Source: Paulownia fortunei
Taxonomy: Eukaryota > Streptophyta > Magnoliopsida > Lamiales > Paulowniaceae
Reading direction: 5' to 3'
Assembly: GCA_019321725.1 (NCBI GenBank)
Contig: CM033109.1
Location: 5,301,993-5,365,992, forward strand
DNA length: 64,000 nt
A program made the translations under genes and the position numbers. The notes under the pieces were generated by a model, which worked only from the letters and a program-made list of their open reading frames with translations, was not told the DNA's origin and searched no databases. Below, in pieces: positions 44,471-57,349 of the stretch. Numbering within the stretch: position 1 is the first letter of the stretch; each line of letters begins with the position of its first letter.

Positions 44471-47400
44471 TTTATCTGTTGCATTATAGTTTGAACTGAA
44501 GTCAAATAAGATTTATATATAAATCATATACAACTTAAATAAAGTTAAATAAAAATCTATGCATCTATAAACCTACTTATTCTACTCAGTTCAATTTCTA
44601 TACAACAATTTAAAATAATGCTAAAGTTACATATATTTAGTATGAGAAAATTGGTTACACTTGTGATTGGTCCAACCCAATCATATTTATATATATAGAT
44701 TTTTTTTATATTTCCAAATTTTGTCATTCAAGTATTTACAAATGACTTAATTGATATTTAAATTTTACCATAAATGACTTAATTGATATTTGAATTTTAC
44801 CACAAACGTGAAAATAGTACCTCTGGAATGATTTCAATTCATTTGTCATTTATTTTTTTATATAAATATTGTTATGCTCCTAGGCAATATTGTGAAAATT
44901 ATTAAATCTAATCAAAATTCTAATTTGGATATACTCCAGATTAGAAAACCTTTTATATTTTTTAAATCTTCGCCAATGAAATTTGATGTTTTTGTAAGAT
45001 GACAAAATTTTGATTGTTGCTTTTATGATGATTTAAATGCAAAAAAATTATTCTTAATCTTTCGTAGCAACTATTGACTTGGGAAATTTATAATTCAAAT
45101 GCGAATAAACCTAAGAGATTTGAATATAAACACTATAAACTAATTTTTTATCTTGATTTTGTATAGTGCATAATTAATTAATAAATTTTATCAAATAATA
45201 TGATTTACTTTTACATGTTGATATGCAAATGAGCAATTGTGTGATTGTAAATATATATTTTATTTTTAAAAATCTCTTGAAAGTGAAATGAACTTTTCAT
45301 GAATTATTTATTTAATTTTTTTCAATACTCATACAAAACTTACAATCAAATTAAATAGGATCATAATTTTAAGAAAAAACTACACATAGTGATCATTTTT
45401 TTTTTTAGTGAATTTAATGATTTCCCTCACACAATATCATTATGTAATTGAGTCATTAGAGCCACATATTTTTATATTTTTCTCATGAAAGATCTTGCAA
45501 TTCTAATATCCCACCTCATCAGTTACTTAATAGATGAATTTAATTTTATATATAGTTTAATAAAAAATTATTCAAAAATATTATTGTTTAACTGGAAATA
45601 TTGAAACAAGTTATTGTGTATTACTACTCTCCTATAATTTAGTTTCATGCATAATTGAATAAATTTTGACAATTAGTCATTGAACCAATGTAAAGTTAGA
45701 AAAGATTTTATCCATACAAAATCATAAAATATATATTTAAGATTTTATCATCTTATAAAACATCATGTTTATGCAAAAGATATTAAATTGAATTATTTTA
45801 ATAATATCTTGAATAGTTGAATTTTGATAAATATATATATATATATAGTAGTTTTAGAATATAGATAAAGGGTAAATTAGTCTTTGCCTCCAAGAGGTAC
45901 TTATTTGACAATCATATACTAATTAAGTCACTTGGGAACAATCAGGTTAATAAGTAACATTACTGGCAAAGCTTTGGTACCAATATTATTTTTACCCAAT
46001 GAATTTACAATATAAAAAATAAATTTGAAAAAATAAAATTACAAAATCTATCAAAACTCGCCATATTATTTAAGTGATAAGGATAATGTCTAAAATTTCA
46101 CGTTTTTGGGTTTTTGGGTTCGACTCCACCTATTCGTGAATATTTATCTACTTTGGTAGTATTTTGTCTTTTAAATGCAAACTTTGATTTAGAATCATAA
46201 TATCTTGATATATACTTTGATTTAATAATTTATCTCAAAGAAAAAAAAAAACATGTCGATTTTTTATCACCAAGACATACATATTTTTTAATTAAGAGTA
46301 AATTAAAAACACCTCAGAGATTAGGTCTAAAAATAGAATTATCTTGTTTCTATTTAAGAAATTACACTTATATTTCCCCCTGTCAATAATAGGAGTTAAT
46401 AAAAAATTAATGGTATTTTTGAAATAATATTATGTCCCATTTTATTTTGTAATATGTGTATAATAGGAGTGTTATTATTAGTTTCATATAGAAAAAAAGA
46501 TGTGTATTTTGAAATTAGTGATTTTCCTAGCTTGGAAATTATTTTGAAATTATTAAATATATTTTTTATATAGTGTGAAATTTATTATCAAAGATATAGA
46601 AATGTTTGACGGTGATGACCAAGAATGGATGAAAAGTCTACAATAATTTATATTATATACATAAAAAAAAGCATTTTATAAAGAATAAAAAATATTTCAA
46701 GGCACATGTATACATTCTGATCTATATAAATATTCAAATTACAAATGCGCCCCTTAAATATTGTTTGATGTCTCACGAAAATGAGGGAAACCAAAACAAA
46801 TAATTAAGAAAAAAAATTAAGTTGTTTGGTTATACTAAAATTCCAAAAAAATTATTAAAATATCTTATCAAATTTGAAGAAATCGAAAAACATGTAATTC
46901 TTTTAAAAGTTGATATATTTTTACAATACGAATTCAACAATTTTTAATTAAATTAAATCAAAATTTAAATTAATTTTAACTATTAAATGGTAACCTTTTG
47001 GTTCTATTATAGTAATTTATAGTAGGCTTTATGATTATTTTTTTCCAATGAAAGAGAAAGGCGTAAGATTATTAGAGAAATCTTAACTGTTAAACTTATT
47101 GTATAACTTACAAATTTTGAATTTTTTCATCATTTTTCTTTCTTCTTTCTTACCAAATTTCGAAATTCTCATCACTTAACATCACCAATAAATTTCTTTA
47201 TTAATTCTCATCTTTCATAATTTTTTATGCATCTTTTTTTAATTCACCAACACCAATAATAGAATTTTTCATAAAATTTATTTATAAACTGATAACAATG
47301 AATAAAGAATTTTTATTATTTTTAAAGTGTGATTTATTAGTTATTAGTGTGAAATAAAGTGTATTAAAATGAAATTCCCATTTTCAAATCGTGAGAGCAA

Positions 47401-47670
47401 TAGTAGGAGAGCACTAGTTTGCAGGAGCTTTTAAAAAGCACTTGTGAGCTTTTAGCTAGAAATTATCAATTAGTACAAAAATAAAATAAAATATATAAAA
47501 AATTATTAAATTACTCGAATTTGATTCATATTCAATTAGATTAAAATTTATTCAAATTGAATTTAATTAACAATTAAATTAAATTAAATTTAATTTTTAA
47601 AATTTAATAAAAATTTAAATAAATTTGATTAATAATATATTTAACTCGATTAAATTAATAGAACTTAACA
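44471..47670. other. Long AT-rich intergenic stretch
   Basis: I find no gene, RNA gene or well-bounded element in this stretch of about 3.2 kb. It consists of AT-rich sequence with short A and T runs and a small TA microsatellite near 45830-45846. Confidence 0.6.
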
Positions 47671-47703
47671 TATGGGCGTGGCCGCGTAGATCCAACTCGC
47701 ACA

Positions 47704-47709
47704 TGGGCC
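47704..47709 (+). promoter_or_regulatory. TGGGCC (site II) element upstream of FIS1
   Basis: TGGGCC lies about 210 bp upstream of the FIS1 start, in a GC-richer patch that begins near 47670. Site II elements bind TCP factors and are common in promoters of mitochondrial and growth-related plant genes. The role here is inferred. Confidence 0.4.
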
Positions 47710-47916
47710 ACACGGACTTTACCAGGGAGATTCGGGTCTGATTTTCCGGGTTTTGGAGTGGACCCACTTGACATACCCACTCAACCCTCAAATTTCACCA
47801 AATCAGCTGGTTTTCTAGATTAGTCCCACTCACACCCAAAAGTAAGAAATTCTCAACTGAAAAGGAATTTATACACAGATAAAATTTGCCTATCGATACA
47901 ACGAGATATATAGGAA

Positions 47917-50711
47917 ATGGAAGCGAAAATTGGGAAATTCTTCGATTCGGTGAGCAGCTTTTTCACCGGCGGCGATCAGATTCCTTGGTGCGATTCCGAC
48001 ATCGTCGCTGTAAGTATGCTTATATTTTGTTTGTGCATTTTTTTTATCGGTATGAATAGAGCAAAGATTTACGGGAATAATTGTGATGTTACTAGGGTTT
48101 AAGAGGTATTTCTTGGAAGCAAAATTCTTATTATTTAATTTTCAGGGTTTTGAGATTTAATCCTCGGAAAGAGAAATCTTACTGAAGACATAATGATAAC
48201 TGGGTAACTGCGTGCGAGGCAAAATGTGACGGGGTTTGATCGAGGAGGTGATAAAAATGTGATGATAAAAGCTTGATTTAACTTGGTATATTACATGGGA
48301 AATGCTGTATTGATATTACGGGAATAATTGTGATGTTACTAGGGTTTAAGAAGTATTTCTTGGAAGCAAAATTCTTATTATTTAGTTTTCAGAGCTTTGA
48401 GATTTAATCCTCTGAAAGAGAAATCTTACTGAAGACATAATGATAACTGGGTAACTGCATGCGGGCCAAAATGTAACGGGGTTTGATTGGGGTGGTGATA
48501 AAAATAAGATGATGAAAGCTTGATATAACTTCGTATATTACATGGGAAACGCTGTATTGATATTACACTTGTGTGATTTAATGTGTGCTGTGTTCATTCA
48601 CCTTGCATTTTGATGCACCTAAAACTCTGTGTCATTTCGGGGGTTGCATTTAGTTGCTTTGATTAATCCTACAATTTGCTCTATTTGAGGTTGGATTTCA
48701 AAGTGACTTTGATCCCCGTAGCTTCTTTTCTTTTTGAATAAATTTGTACTAAACAGTCATTTAGCATAGACGGTGTTAACTCGAGAAATATGCATAACTT
48801 TTAAGGTTATTTTGGATATTTTCTTGGATAGGCTTTGGCTATTAGAAGCCTTATAATGGTAGGAAGAAAAGCCAGTTTTAGCATGAATTAATGGACTAGA
48901 CAGGGAAGCTCAAGTTTAATGCTTCGTACTTTGTTACTAGATTTTTTATGGTAGTGAGTTTGAGTAATAGTTTGTGGGTGGTATACCTGCAATGGAAATT
49001 TGTATAGCTGGTTTATTCTGAGTGTACATATTTCTTTAGTTCTGTTCATCATTTCCTGTTTTCTTACAGTAAAGCAAAACTTTTCATCATAGTGGCACCC
49101 TTTTGTGTGCTCCATCACCGGAATGACATTTACCCAAGAAATATTATCCATAAATTTTTAATAATCTCCTGGTCAGATAGAGCTTTCATATTGATTAAAT
49201 GACTTCACTACACGTCAACTTTGAACATTGTTTTATTCAGGTCATTGGCTCATTATATGATGGTGGAGTCTGTTCTTTAAAGAAGTATTAAATGGAGATT
49301 CAGTCAAAGTGCATAACATGTGTGATTAACTTGCGGTGCTTGCAACTTAGGTCATTGTTTTCAAATAAATTACATATTAGGGGGTTGATTGTGTGGAATT
49401 GAATTTTTCATTATATGCTACTCTGATTTCTTTGCACGTATCATTTCCACTATGTATATTATCTGATTTTGGAATATAAACTCATCAATGTATGTTCCTA
49501 TCCATTAATTGGAAGGAGTGGCCAAAATATAATGGCTTGTGTTTCTGATTCTGGCTTTGCCTAGAAATGTTCCCATGCATGCTGAAAATTTTCATGTGTT
49601 TGCACTGATGTTATCTTGCACTGGGGAACCTTAGGGTGTTCCTGTACATGTATTCTTTGCCATTGGCCTTTTTCTGAGTGTTACACATTTACAGGGTTGT
49701 GAGCGTGAGGTTGCTGAAGCTGAGAAAGGTTCCTCTGATAAACTGAAAAGTGAATGTATTATGCGCTTGTCTTGGGCCCTCGTTCACTCAAAACGGCCAG
49801 ATGATGTACAACGTGGAATAGCAATGCTTGAAGGTGATATTGGACAAGGAATCCTTCTCCCTCTCTCTCTCTCTCTTTCTTTCTCTCTCTCTCTCATGTG
49901 TTTGTGTTTTGAGGAAAGCATTTTTCTTTTGGAACCGAAGATATCAGTGGATATACTCCTGAATTCTTCATCCATACCTTTTGGTTTTTTTATCTGTTAT
50001 TTGGCGTCTCTTGGACTGCTCTCTATTTGCTCACCTTGGTCCTTTAGTGTGAAATTAGGTTTCAATCTTTTGACTTTTGAAACTTGTCGCTTGCAGCTTC
50101 TTTGGCTGGGTCTAGCAGCCCCCTGAAGGTTAGGGAAAAGCTTTATCTTCTGGCTGTTGGATACTACAGAAATGGGGACTACACTAGGAGCAGGCAGCTT
50201 GTCGAGCGTTGTTTAGAGGTTTGAATTCTTTTAAGTAATCAGGCTTGAAATATAATTGGCTCTTCTATTTGTCGAGAGGAAATGTTTATCAATTCTTTGT
50301 TTTCAGGTTTTATGTGCATTTTTTTTTTACTTCATATAGTTGCCTATCCTTCATCTTTCATTAAACCTTCTGGTTTGGTGTGGGGGTATATATTCATTTC
50401 ACACTGAAGACCATCTGGTAAAATTGTATTTGAATTTTGGTTGAAATATTTCAGATTGCACCTGACTGGAGGCAGGCCTTGACCCTGAAGAAATCAATTG
50501 AAGATAAAATTACAAAAGGTGACTTGAACTCCATTTATAACTTCTATAGTCTCACCTATTTATATAACTTGCTTTACTAAGAATTGATTTGTTCACTTTT
50601 AAAAAAAAAAAAATTGATCCAGATGGAGTAATTGGTATTGGTATTGCTGCAACTGCTGTTGGACTTGTGGCTGGTGGGATTGCAGCAGCACTGTCAGCTC
50701 GCAAGAAGTGA
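47917..50711 (+). CDS. FIS1: Mitochondrial fission 1 protein
   Basis: FIS1 is a tail-anchored protein of the outer mitochondrial and peroxisomal membranes that promotes organelle division with dynamin-related proteins. The five exons are 47917-48009, 49695-49833, 50097-50218, 50455-50518 and 50623-50711. They join in phase to 168 residues, close to Arabidopsis FIS1A (170). Residues 1-30 form the N-terminal arm. The TPR-like helices follow, with LSWALVHS and DVQRGIAMLE, then REKLYLLAVGYYR and WRQALTLKKSIEDK. The C terminus is a glycine- and alanine-rich membrane anchor (GVIGIGIAATAVGL onward) ending in a basic tail with RKK. No defects are seen. Intron 1 carries a 247-bp tandem duplication. 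Confidence 0.96.
48071..48564. repeat. 247-bp tandem duplication in FIS1 intron 1
   Basis: Two copies lie head to tail at 48071-48317 and 48318-48564. Both begin ACGGGAATAATTGTGATG and end near GCTGTATTGATATT. By eye they differ at roughly one base in twelve to fifteen. The whole duplication is within intron 1, about 60 bp beyond the exon 1 donor. Confidence 0.92.
49858..49896. repeat. CT-rich microsatellite in FIS1 intron 2
   Basis: An interrupted (CT)n run starts 24 bases after the donor of exon 2. Confidence 0.85.
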
Positions 50712-51870
50712 TAATACAACGATGTGAATAATGAAATCAACTTTCTGAGTTTTGATTGTAGACGCTTTGCCACCAAATATTATATTAGTTTTTATTTAGT
50801 GTCACTTGTAAAATTTGAATGAATATATGACAAAGTATTGTATTTTCATGTGCATTACTGCAGTTATCCGCTTCTGTATGGAATGTCAATTTACATGTTG
50901 GAAAACTCAAGTTGTTCATTTCCTCTCACAGTATAATTATATGTCCAGAAAAAAAGCTCTGCATGTGTGCTTATATGTTTGGTTAGAAGGACTAATCAGC
51001 ATTCGGTCGTTATGTTGGTAGGAAGGATTAATAATCCCACCCTATCTCCTGTGTTTTTGTTTTTAGGGAGTGTAAATGAATTTAATCATGTAAGGTAGTG
51101 TTTAAGCTTTGAATTTGTTATTGAGGAGGTTGGTTTGGTTACCAGACGAGTTGAATTTGAAGGATTTTTATTCGAATTAAATTTACGTCGAGTTTGAGTA
51201 ATTTTTTTTTTTTACATATTTTAAATTTTTTATAATTAATTTATTTGAAGTAGTGTTATAAGTTTTATAAAATAAAAAAATATTTGAGTTTATATTTAAT
51301 AAATCTAGGCTCTAATTTAAATGAACCTTTAATGATTAAATATTTGAGAGCTATATATTTGAGAGCTATATACATATATTCTAAATTTATTATTTATTTT
51401 TATTTTTATTTTTAAATAAGATTTTATTGCCTAAAATTTTAGTTTTAAAAAGCAATTTTCATTTAAAATGATGATTCGACATCATTATTTATCGAATATT
51501 ATATTTAAAGGTAATAAAGTAAAATTATATAAAAAAAATGTTTTCTTAATTTTTATGTAAAACTCCATATTTGATTGAGAGTTTTAATTTTGTGATGAAT
51601 GGAGTACAATTTAATAGACTTGTATTTGTATTGATGTATCATTATATTCACTTTTATTTAATTTGGAAAAGAATTGTCTAAAATATCCCTACAAATCAAT
51701 CCAGCAAATATCAATTTTTTGAGAGAGCATGCCTGGCTCTATGTACTGATTATATTATTGTAATATTTGTAAAATGCTATGCCAAATAATTTGACATAAA
51801 ATAATATACTTTGCACCAAAAATTTTCACCTAAAAATATTACCTAATCGACATTTTTAATTTTTGACATT
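50712..51870. other. FIS1 3' UTR and FIS1-ROMO1 intergenic DNA
   Basis: The FIS1 3' UTR probably ends before 51.1 kb. From about 51120 to 51340 the sequence resembles the TCGAGTTTGA-type repeat also seen near 44.1 and 47.5 kb. No gene is seen. Confidence 0.45.

Positions 51871-51876
<6 letters not shown>

Positions 51877-51905
<29 letters not shown>
51877..51905. repeat. (TA)n microsatellite upstream of ROMO1
   Basis: About fourteen TA units lie roughly 140 bp before the ROMO1 start codon. Confidence 0.85.
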
Positions 51906-51911
<6 letters not shown>

Positions 51912-52042
51912 AAATACTTGTATATAAGTCCAGCTTATATAGCCAAAGGCTTAAGTTTTGCTCAAGAGTGAGAAAAATAAACCAAATTACTATCTGATCT
52001 GTAGATATTTGGAAGGGAAACAGTAGAGAGAGAAGAGAAGAG

Positions 52043-55000
52043 ATGGCGAGGGATAGTTGTCTGGCACGAGTTACTGCTGGCTTCGCCGTAGGCGGTGCTG
52101 TCGGCGGCGCTGTGGGTAACGTATCCTAATTTTCCTTAAACCCTAGCTCCAAAGTATTTCCCTTTTCTGCTTCACCATATAAACCCCGATGAAAATATTT
52201 TCTCTTTGTTATTTTTATATTTGGATATGCAATTTGGATACTGAGAGTGCGCAGGGGCACAAAGACTTCCTGTGTAGCATGCTCGAAAGATTGTACCTCT
52301 GCTATAGCATTGTCAAATTTCTCGTTATGGAAGAAATTTTGACAAATGTTTGTTTCCAATGGTTATTGATGCCGGCTTGAGAGCATATATTATTTTGAAT
52401 ATTATATCCTAAGGATGTCATTATTAATGTGACATAGGCTGGTTTGTCTTTAAATTGGACATTTTAAAAGGTCCCAAAAAAGAAAGGAAAACAGGACCAA
52501 TTTCTTCTTCCTTATTAAATAGATGAGATCTTTTATTGAAATAATTTGTGTGATTAAGATAAATGTTTGTTTGTCGTGGTTACATTGGATGCCCTTTTGA
52601 GAAAGTTTATGATTCTTTGTACTCATGAATTTTTAATATGCTATCATGTGCAGGTGCTGTTTATGGAACTTATGAGGCTATAAGATATAAGGTAAAGTTT
52701 CTGTATGCTTCCAGCCTTCCAAAAGCTTTAAATTCTGGTTTTGTTTAATAGCATTAGATCATTCTGAGTAATGCTTCTGCATGCTAGTTCTGTCCTTTTG
52801 TTGCTCCATTTATGGCTAATTGTTGATTACGTGTTTACACGTGAGCAAATGATACAGTATATTTGTACTTCTCAAATAAATCTGTAAGTTTAGTCTAACT
52901 GGCTATGTTAATGTTGCTTGCATGATTAGTAGGATTTCGAGAGAAATTCTCATAATGGTTTTAGTAGTGTGGGTGTGATTGTATGACAAGTGTTTTTCTG
53001 AGGGATTTTCCATAAATGTTTGATACTCGCTGTCAGAATTCTTCGTCTCGTTCGTCAATTAGTGGACATGTACAGTATGTGCTTCCTGTTACTCAGGTTT
53101 CATTGTTTGTGTTGTTGAACTTTGTTATAAGATTGTTTCTTTATTAAGATATCTATTCAGAGATGATATCCTATCCTTGTCTCTCCCCCAACAAGTGATG
53201 TCTAAGAGCCATGCTCGTATGACTTGTTTTATGGCCTTATGATTGATGAGAGCCATAAAGCCCACTATAACCATCACAGGTTTGCCTATCTTAGTATTTA
53301 AGACTCCTATAACATGGAATAAATATTTTCAATTAGGGCTGGGCATTCAGGTCTGGACCTGACCCAATCGGGTGATCGGGATTTAAAAAAAAAAACAGGT
53401 ATCAGGTATCCGATATAAAAAATTGGATCGGGTATCAGGTAGTAAAAAACTACCTAAATACCAGATCAGATACCTGATATATTAAAAAAAGGGAAGAAAT
53501 TGGAAATGGGCCTAGAGCTTCTTCATTTTTATTTACAATTTTAAAAAGAGATGGGGAAGAAAACAACTGCAAGTCCTACACTATTCGGCGCTATTTGGGG
53601 AGGGCACTGGAGCGACACCAGGGGATGGAGGCAAGGCGGTAGAAGGAGAGGGAGAGGTGACTGATGGCGGAGGAGGAGGCTACAACAGGGCAAGGAAAAG
53701 GAGACGAGAATGCTGCAGGAGAGGTGGTGGACTTTGTCAGTGCTGAGGTAGGGCTTGCTCATGGAGACTTGGAGAGTGACTCGCCGGTTTTGACCTATTG
53801 TAACTTCAAGAAATTCAAGAATAAGAAAAAACTGGAAAGAAGTATTGAGAGAGAGAAACTTACCCCCCCAAAAAAATGTATAGAGAAATTTACTCAGAAA
53901 AAAAAATGTATAAAGAGAGAAAAGGAAAAGATTTAGGGAGAGAGATCTTTTCGTTGTGAGAGAGAAAAGGAAAAGATTGAGAGAGAGAAGATCTCTAGTT
54001 CTTTAGTAGACAAAAAGTCAAGTAGCACTCCATTACCAAAGGCAAAAAATGTCAAGTAGTCAACAAAATAAAGGAAAAAAAAAGGAAAACAAAAAATGCA
54101 GAAAACCTGAAGCCGATCAGGTTGGGTACCCGAAAAGTCGGGTAGCATATTTTGCTAGCTGATAAATCGGGTACCTGACCTGAAAACTTGAACCTGATGG
54201 AACCCGACCCGATGCTGACCCCTATTTTCAATGATCGTTTGGTATTCCTTCCAAAGAGCACTTGTCAATAACTCTCTCATGTTGTGGCCTTTCCAATTAT
54301 GAACCTTCAAACACACGTAAGAACTTGCTAACGCTACTTATATGGGCAAAGCCGTGTTAGATATTTGCTATTCAATGTACTTTGTTCCATTTGCAATGCG
54401 TTCTCAATTTGCAATATATATAAGGAGTATCATAAATCTTACAGTTTGGAGCAGTGCTAGAAGAGATCGGACAATTAAAGAACTGACCAACTTAATTATT
54501 ATTTCACAGTTGAATCTTAAACGATGTAATTGCTATAACTTTTCATGCTTTTGGTAATTGGGTAAGTTTTAAGCTACTTAATATTACGCAATATCATTCT
54601 CCCACCCTATCTAAATTGAGCTTTCAATTGTTCAATAGATTCAGTTCATTTGAATTGTTTCAAGAGCTCCATAAGTGCACAGATTCAGGCTGTACTTTTT
54701 ATGTTTGAGAAATCTACTTTTTGCTGCTGTCCAGCCAGGGTGGCTTTACAGAAGTTTTGATTCTACAACTTGGGCTTGAGGCGTCTAGGTTTTTCTATTT
54801 CCAGCGACCTTGGTCCATTCTTGTTGGAGTCAATCTCTAGACATCTGCGAAAGTTATCTTCTTTGAAAATCTCAATCATATGATATTTTGTGCTTGTTGG
54901 TGGTAGTTTAACCTTGATCGAAATTAGTGCAGATGATATATTGTCATTGATGTGTTACATTGTTGTGCACACTGCTCTATGCATCATATATAATCTACTA

Positions 55001-55943
55001 GTACACCTTAGATCATGCTTCAGAAATAAAACAGAGAAAAAAAAGAGGAGCATGTAACGAACACGAGACAAAAAAATAGGAAAAAAGGCGAGTTAAGCCT
55101 TTTCCGCTGATATCTGTGACATGGGGAACCATGCAGCATGTAGAGAGCTTCAGCTTCCGTTCAATAACTTGTACAACATCACCTTTCATGTGCCCCCCCA
55201 CAACCCCAACCTGTGTTGCCTCAAAGGTAAATTCCTGAGAGTTACATCTGGTTCTTGGTAACCTTTGTGCATTAACTGTTGAATGCCTCAGTAAATAAAA
55301 TGTTTTAGGGGACACTTGAATTATGCATATCTTATCTCGTGCTTCAAGGAGAAACTTTGCTATTGGAATATGCTACATAGTTCCTTCAGTATTAATCATA
55401 ATCTGGACTGTCTATTTGTGGAGATAATGTAGCAATGTGCTTATTTGAATTATACACTTGAGCAAGTGTATAAAGAACTTTATTCACGTTTTTTTGTATT
55501 TCGTTGTTTTTTTATGTCATCAGATCATTATTTTGGTCATTCCTAGTTGGTCTCACCTATCACCATTATTGTCTGTCAAATAGTTTTCAGTAAATATAAA
55601 ACTTCAATTGTCTTTGAGATGTTAAAGACTATTAATGCTAGTGAAAATGGAGAATATAAAATCTAAAAAAAAATAAAAAATTGGATGTAATTTCCTTCAT
55701 GTACATCCAAGTCGGACTCGGTCTTTACAAAAGTAAAGACTTATTATCCTGCAAAAATGTGCAAACATTCTCTATTTGTTCTAGTTTTGTTTGGACTTCG
55801 AGGTGACAGTTTTACTTTCTGAAATGCAGGTTCCGGGTCTTCTAAAAGTACGATATATTGGGCAAACGACGCTAGGAAGTGCTGCCGTTTTTGGACTTTT
55901 CCTGGGAGCTGGAAGCTTAATACATTGTGGGAAATCTTATTAG
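52043..55943 (+). CDS. ROMO1: ROMO1/Mgr2-like mitochondrial inner-membrane protein
   Basis: The three exons are 52043-52115, 52654-52691 and 55830-55943. They join in phase to 74 residues, matching the plant reactive-oxygen-species-modulator-like proteins. In yeast the homologue Mgr2 is a subunit of the TIM23 protein translocase, and animal ROMO1 affects reactive oxygen production. The plant role is not established. Two short hydrophobic segments are visible: residues about 10-31 with repeated small residues (AGFAVGGAVGGAVGAVYG, good helix-packing motifs) and about 50-69 (GSAAVFGLFLGAGSLIH). A basic loop with YEAIRYK and LLKVRYIGQ lies between. Intron 2 is 3.1 kb and carries a hAT element. 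The frame is intact. Confidence 0.92.
53334..54224. mobile_element. Non-autonomous hAT transposon in ROMO1 intron 2
   Basis: The 891-bp element begins TAGGGCTGGGCAT and ends ATGCTGACCCCTA, imperfect inverted ends of hAT type. A perfect 8-bp target duplication, TTTTCAAT, is at 53326-53333 and 54225-54232. Both subterminal regions are rich in CGGGTA- and CCTGA-type words that can pair with each other. The centre (about 53520-53820) is GC-richer than its surroundings and holds a 90-codon open frame without recognised homology. No transposase is visible. The insertion is far from both splice sites. Confidence 0.9.
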
Positions 55944-57000
55944 GCTCTTTTATTCCAGTTCGCCATTAAGTAAAACTTGCATTGGGTTTGAGTAATAGCT
56001 GGACTGAATCACATTGCTATAGATGTTATTCATATTAATTTTCTTGACCTTTTCTGCCTAAGTTCTTGTTGTGCTTTTGTGAATCCAAACCTGCTCTCAG
56101 ATGGAGCATTATGGAAACCAATGTGCTTTCATGTTGTCTTCACTTCATCTTATTATGAGTAGTGATTTGGCAGTGGGCTTTTCGCAATTGTTATATACAT
56201 GATTAGCTATAAGAATGATTGCATCAGGCTAATATAATATTTGGAAATCCTTCATATGAGTAATATTTTTTGGAATAGACAGTTTTGATGGAAATATTAT
56301 GCTTCCAATTAAGATTCTTTTTCTTGCTCGAATATCTTGCTTGATAATATCTTTCTGCTAGTAGCACATCGCTAGCTTAGTACATGTCCTTAACCGTTGG
56401 GAATTAGAACAATCAGAAATAGCAATGGAATTTCTAGCTTATAGTTCCTTTGTTACAAGGAGCTACATCCAGTTTAAGTATAAAGAAATTGGTATGTTTA
56501 TTTCTACAAAAAGAAAGAAGCAAAGAGGACTGCAAACACTAATATGCAGAAGAGTTGGAGGAATGACACAATTTCAACTGTCATTAGCTTCACTTGAATT
56601 GTAGAACGCTTTGACAATTTAGAGGTAGTGCATTGTCTTAATAGAACTTTAATGATGCAACCATTGTGTCATGGTAGCAGACAAACGACCTTCGCAAGGC
56701 AATTTTGTGTATTACTGAAGCCAATAAATTTCTGTTCCATTTGGGACACAACCTTGATGATGGTAACAAGATGTTAAAAGTGACTGAAATTTCGAAATTG
56801 GAAGCATATGACACTCAATTAGGTCTCAATGAACTTGGGAGAACATCAAATGATTCAACAATCTACTCGCTGACTAATTCTTCGGTTTATAACGGGTGAA
56901 TTTACACTTAGATGCAGAATACATACAAATCAGATTTTACGGCATAAACATGCATGAATAAGGGAAGAATGACATTGTACACTGCTACAACAAGGAAATT
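55944..57000. other. ROMO1 3' flank, convergent with PATRONUS
   Basis: The region lies between the ROMO1 stop and the end of the minus-strand PATRONUS-like gene. It should contain both 3' UTRs. A 64-codon open frame at 56705-56899 has no recognisable features and is not called as a gene. Confidence 0.45.
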
Positions 57001-57349
57001 AACAGCGGCCATGGGTTCAAATCCAGGATTCTCTGAGTCTGATTGATCAAAATCTTACATTTTGAGAACTTTAAAGTACCATACAGACTGCAAAAATGAA
57101 AGAAACAACAGTTGACACGCAAAATTCAAGAGGAAGAAAATTTGACACAATCATTGATATGAATGTGAATTACGATGTAAGTCTCAGGTAGTACAAGGTT
57201 AGCACACTAAACTATCAATTTCCTGCTTCTGGAAACTTAATACAAATACAATGCTCTAATAAAAGAGAAGCTGAAAGTCCATACGTTCCATCAAGTTTAC
57301 TGATTGCCTTTGCTTCAAGTTCCAAGTGCATGTCATGTTAACAAGATTC

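Noticed and set aside
46115..46140. GGGTTCGACTCC, similar to the T-arm of a tRNA
   Set aside because: No acceptor stem, D-arm or anticodon arm can be folded at the right distance upstream.
53664..53936. 90-codon open frame inside the ROMO1 intron
   Set aside because: It lies wholly inside the hAT element and ends in lysine-rich low complexity. It is described with the element and not called as a gene.
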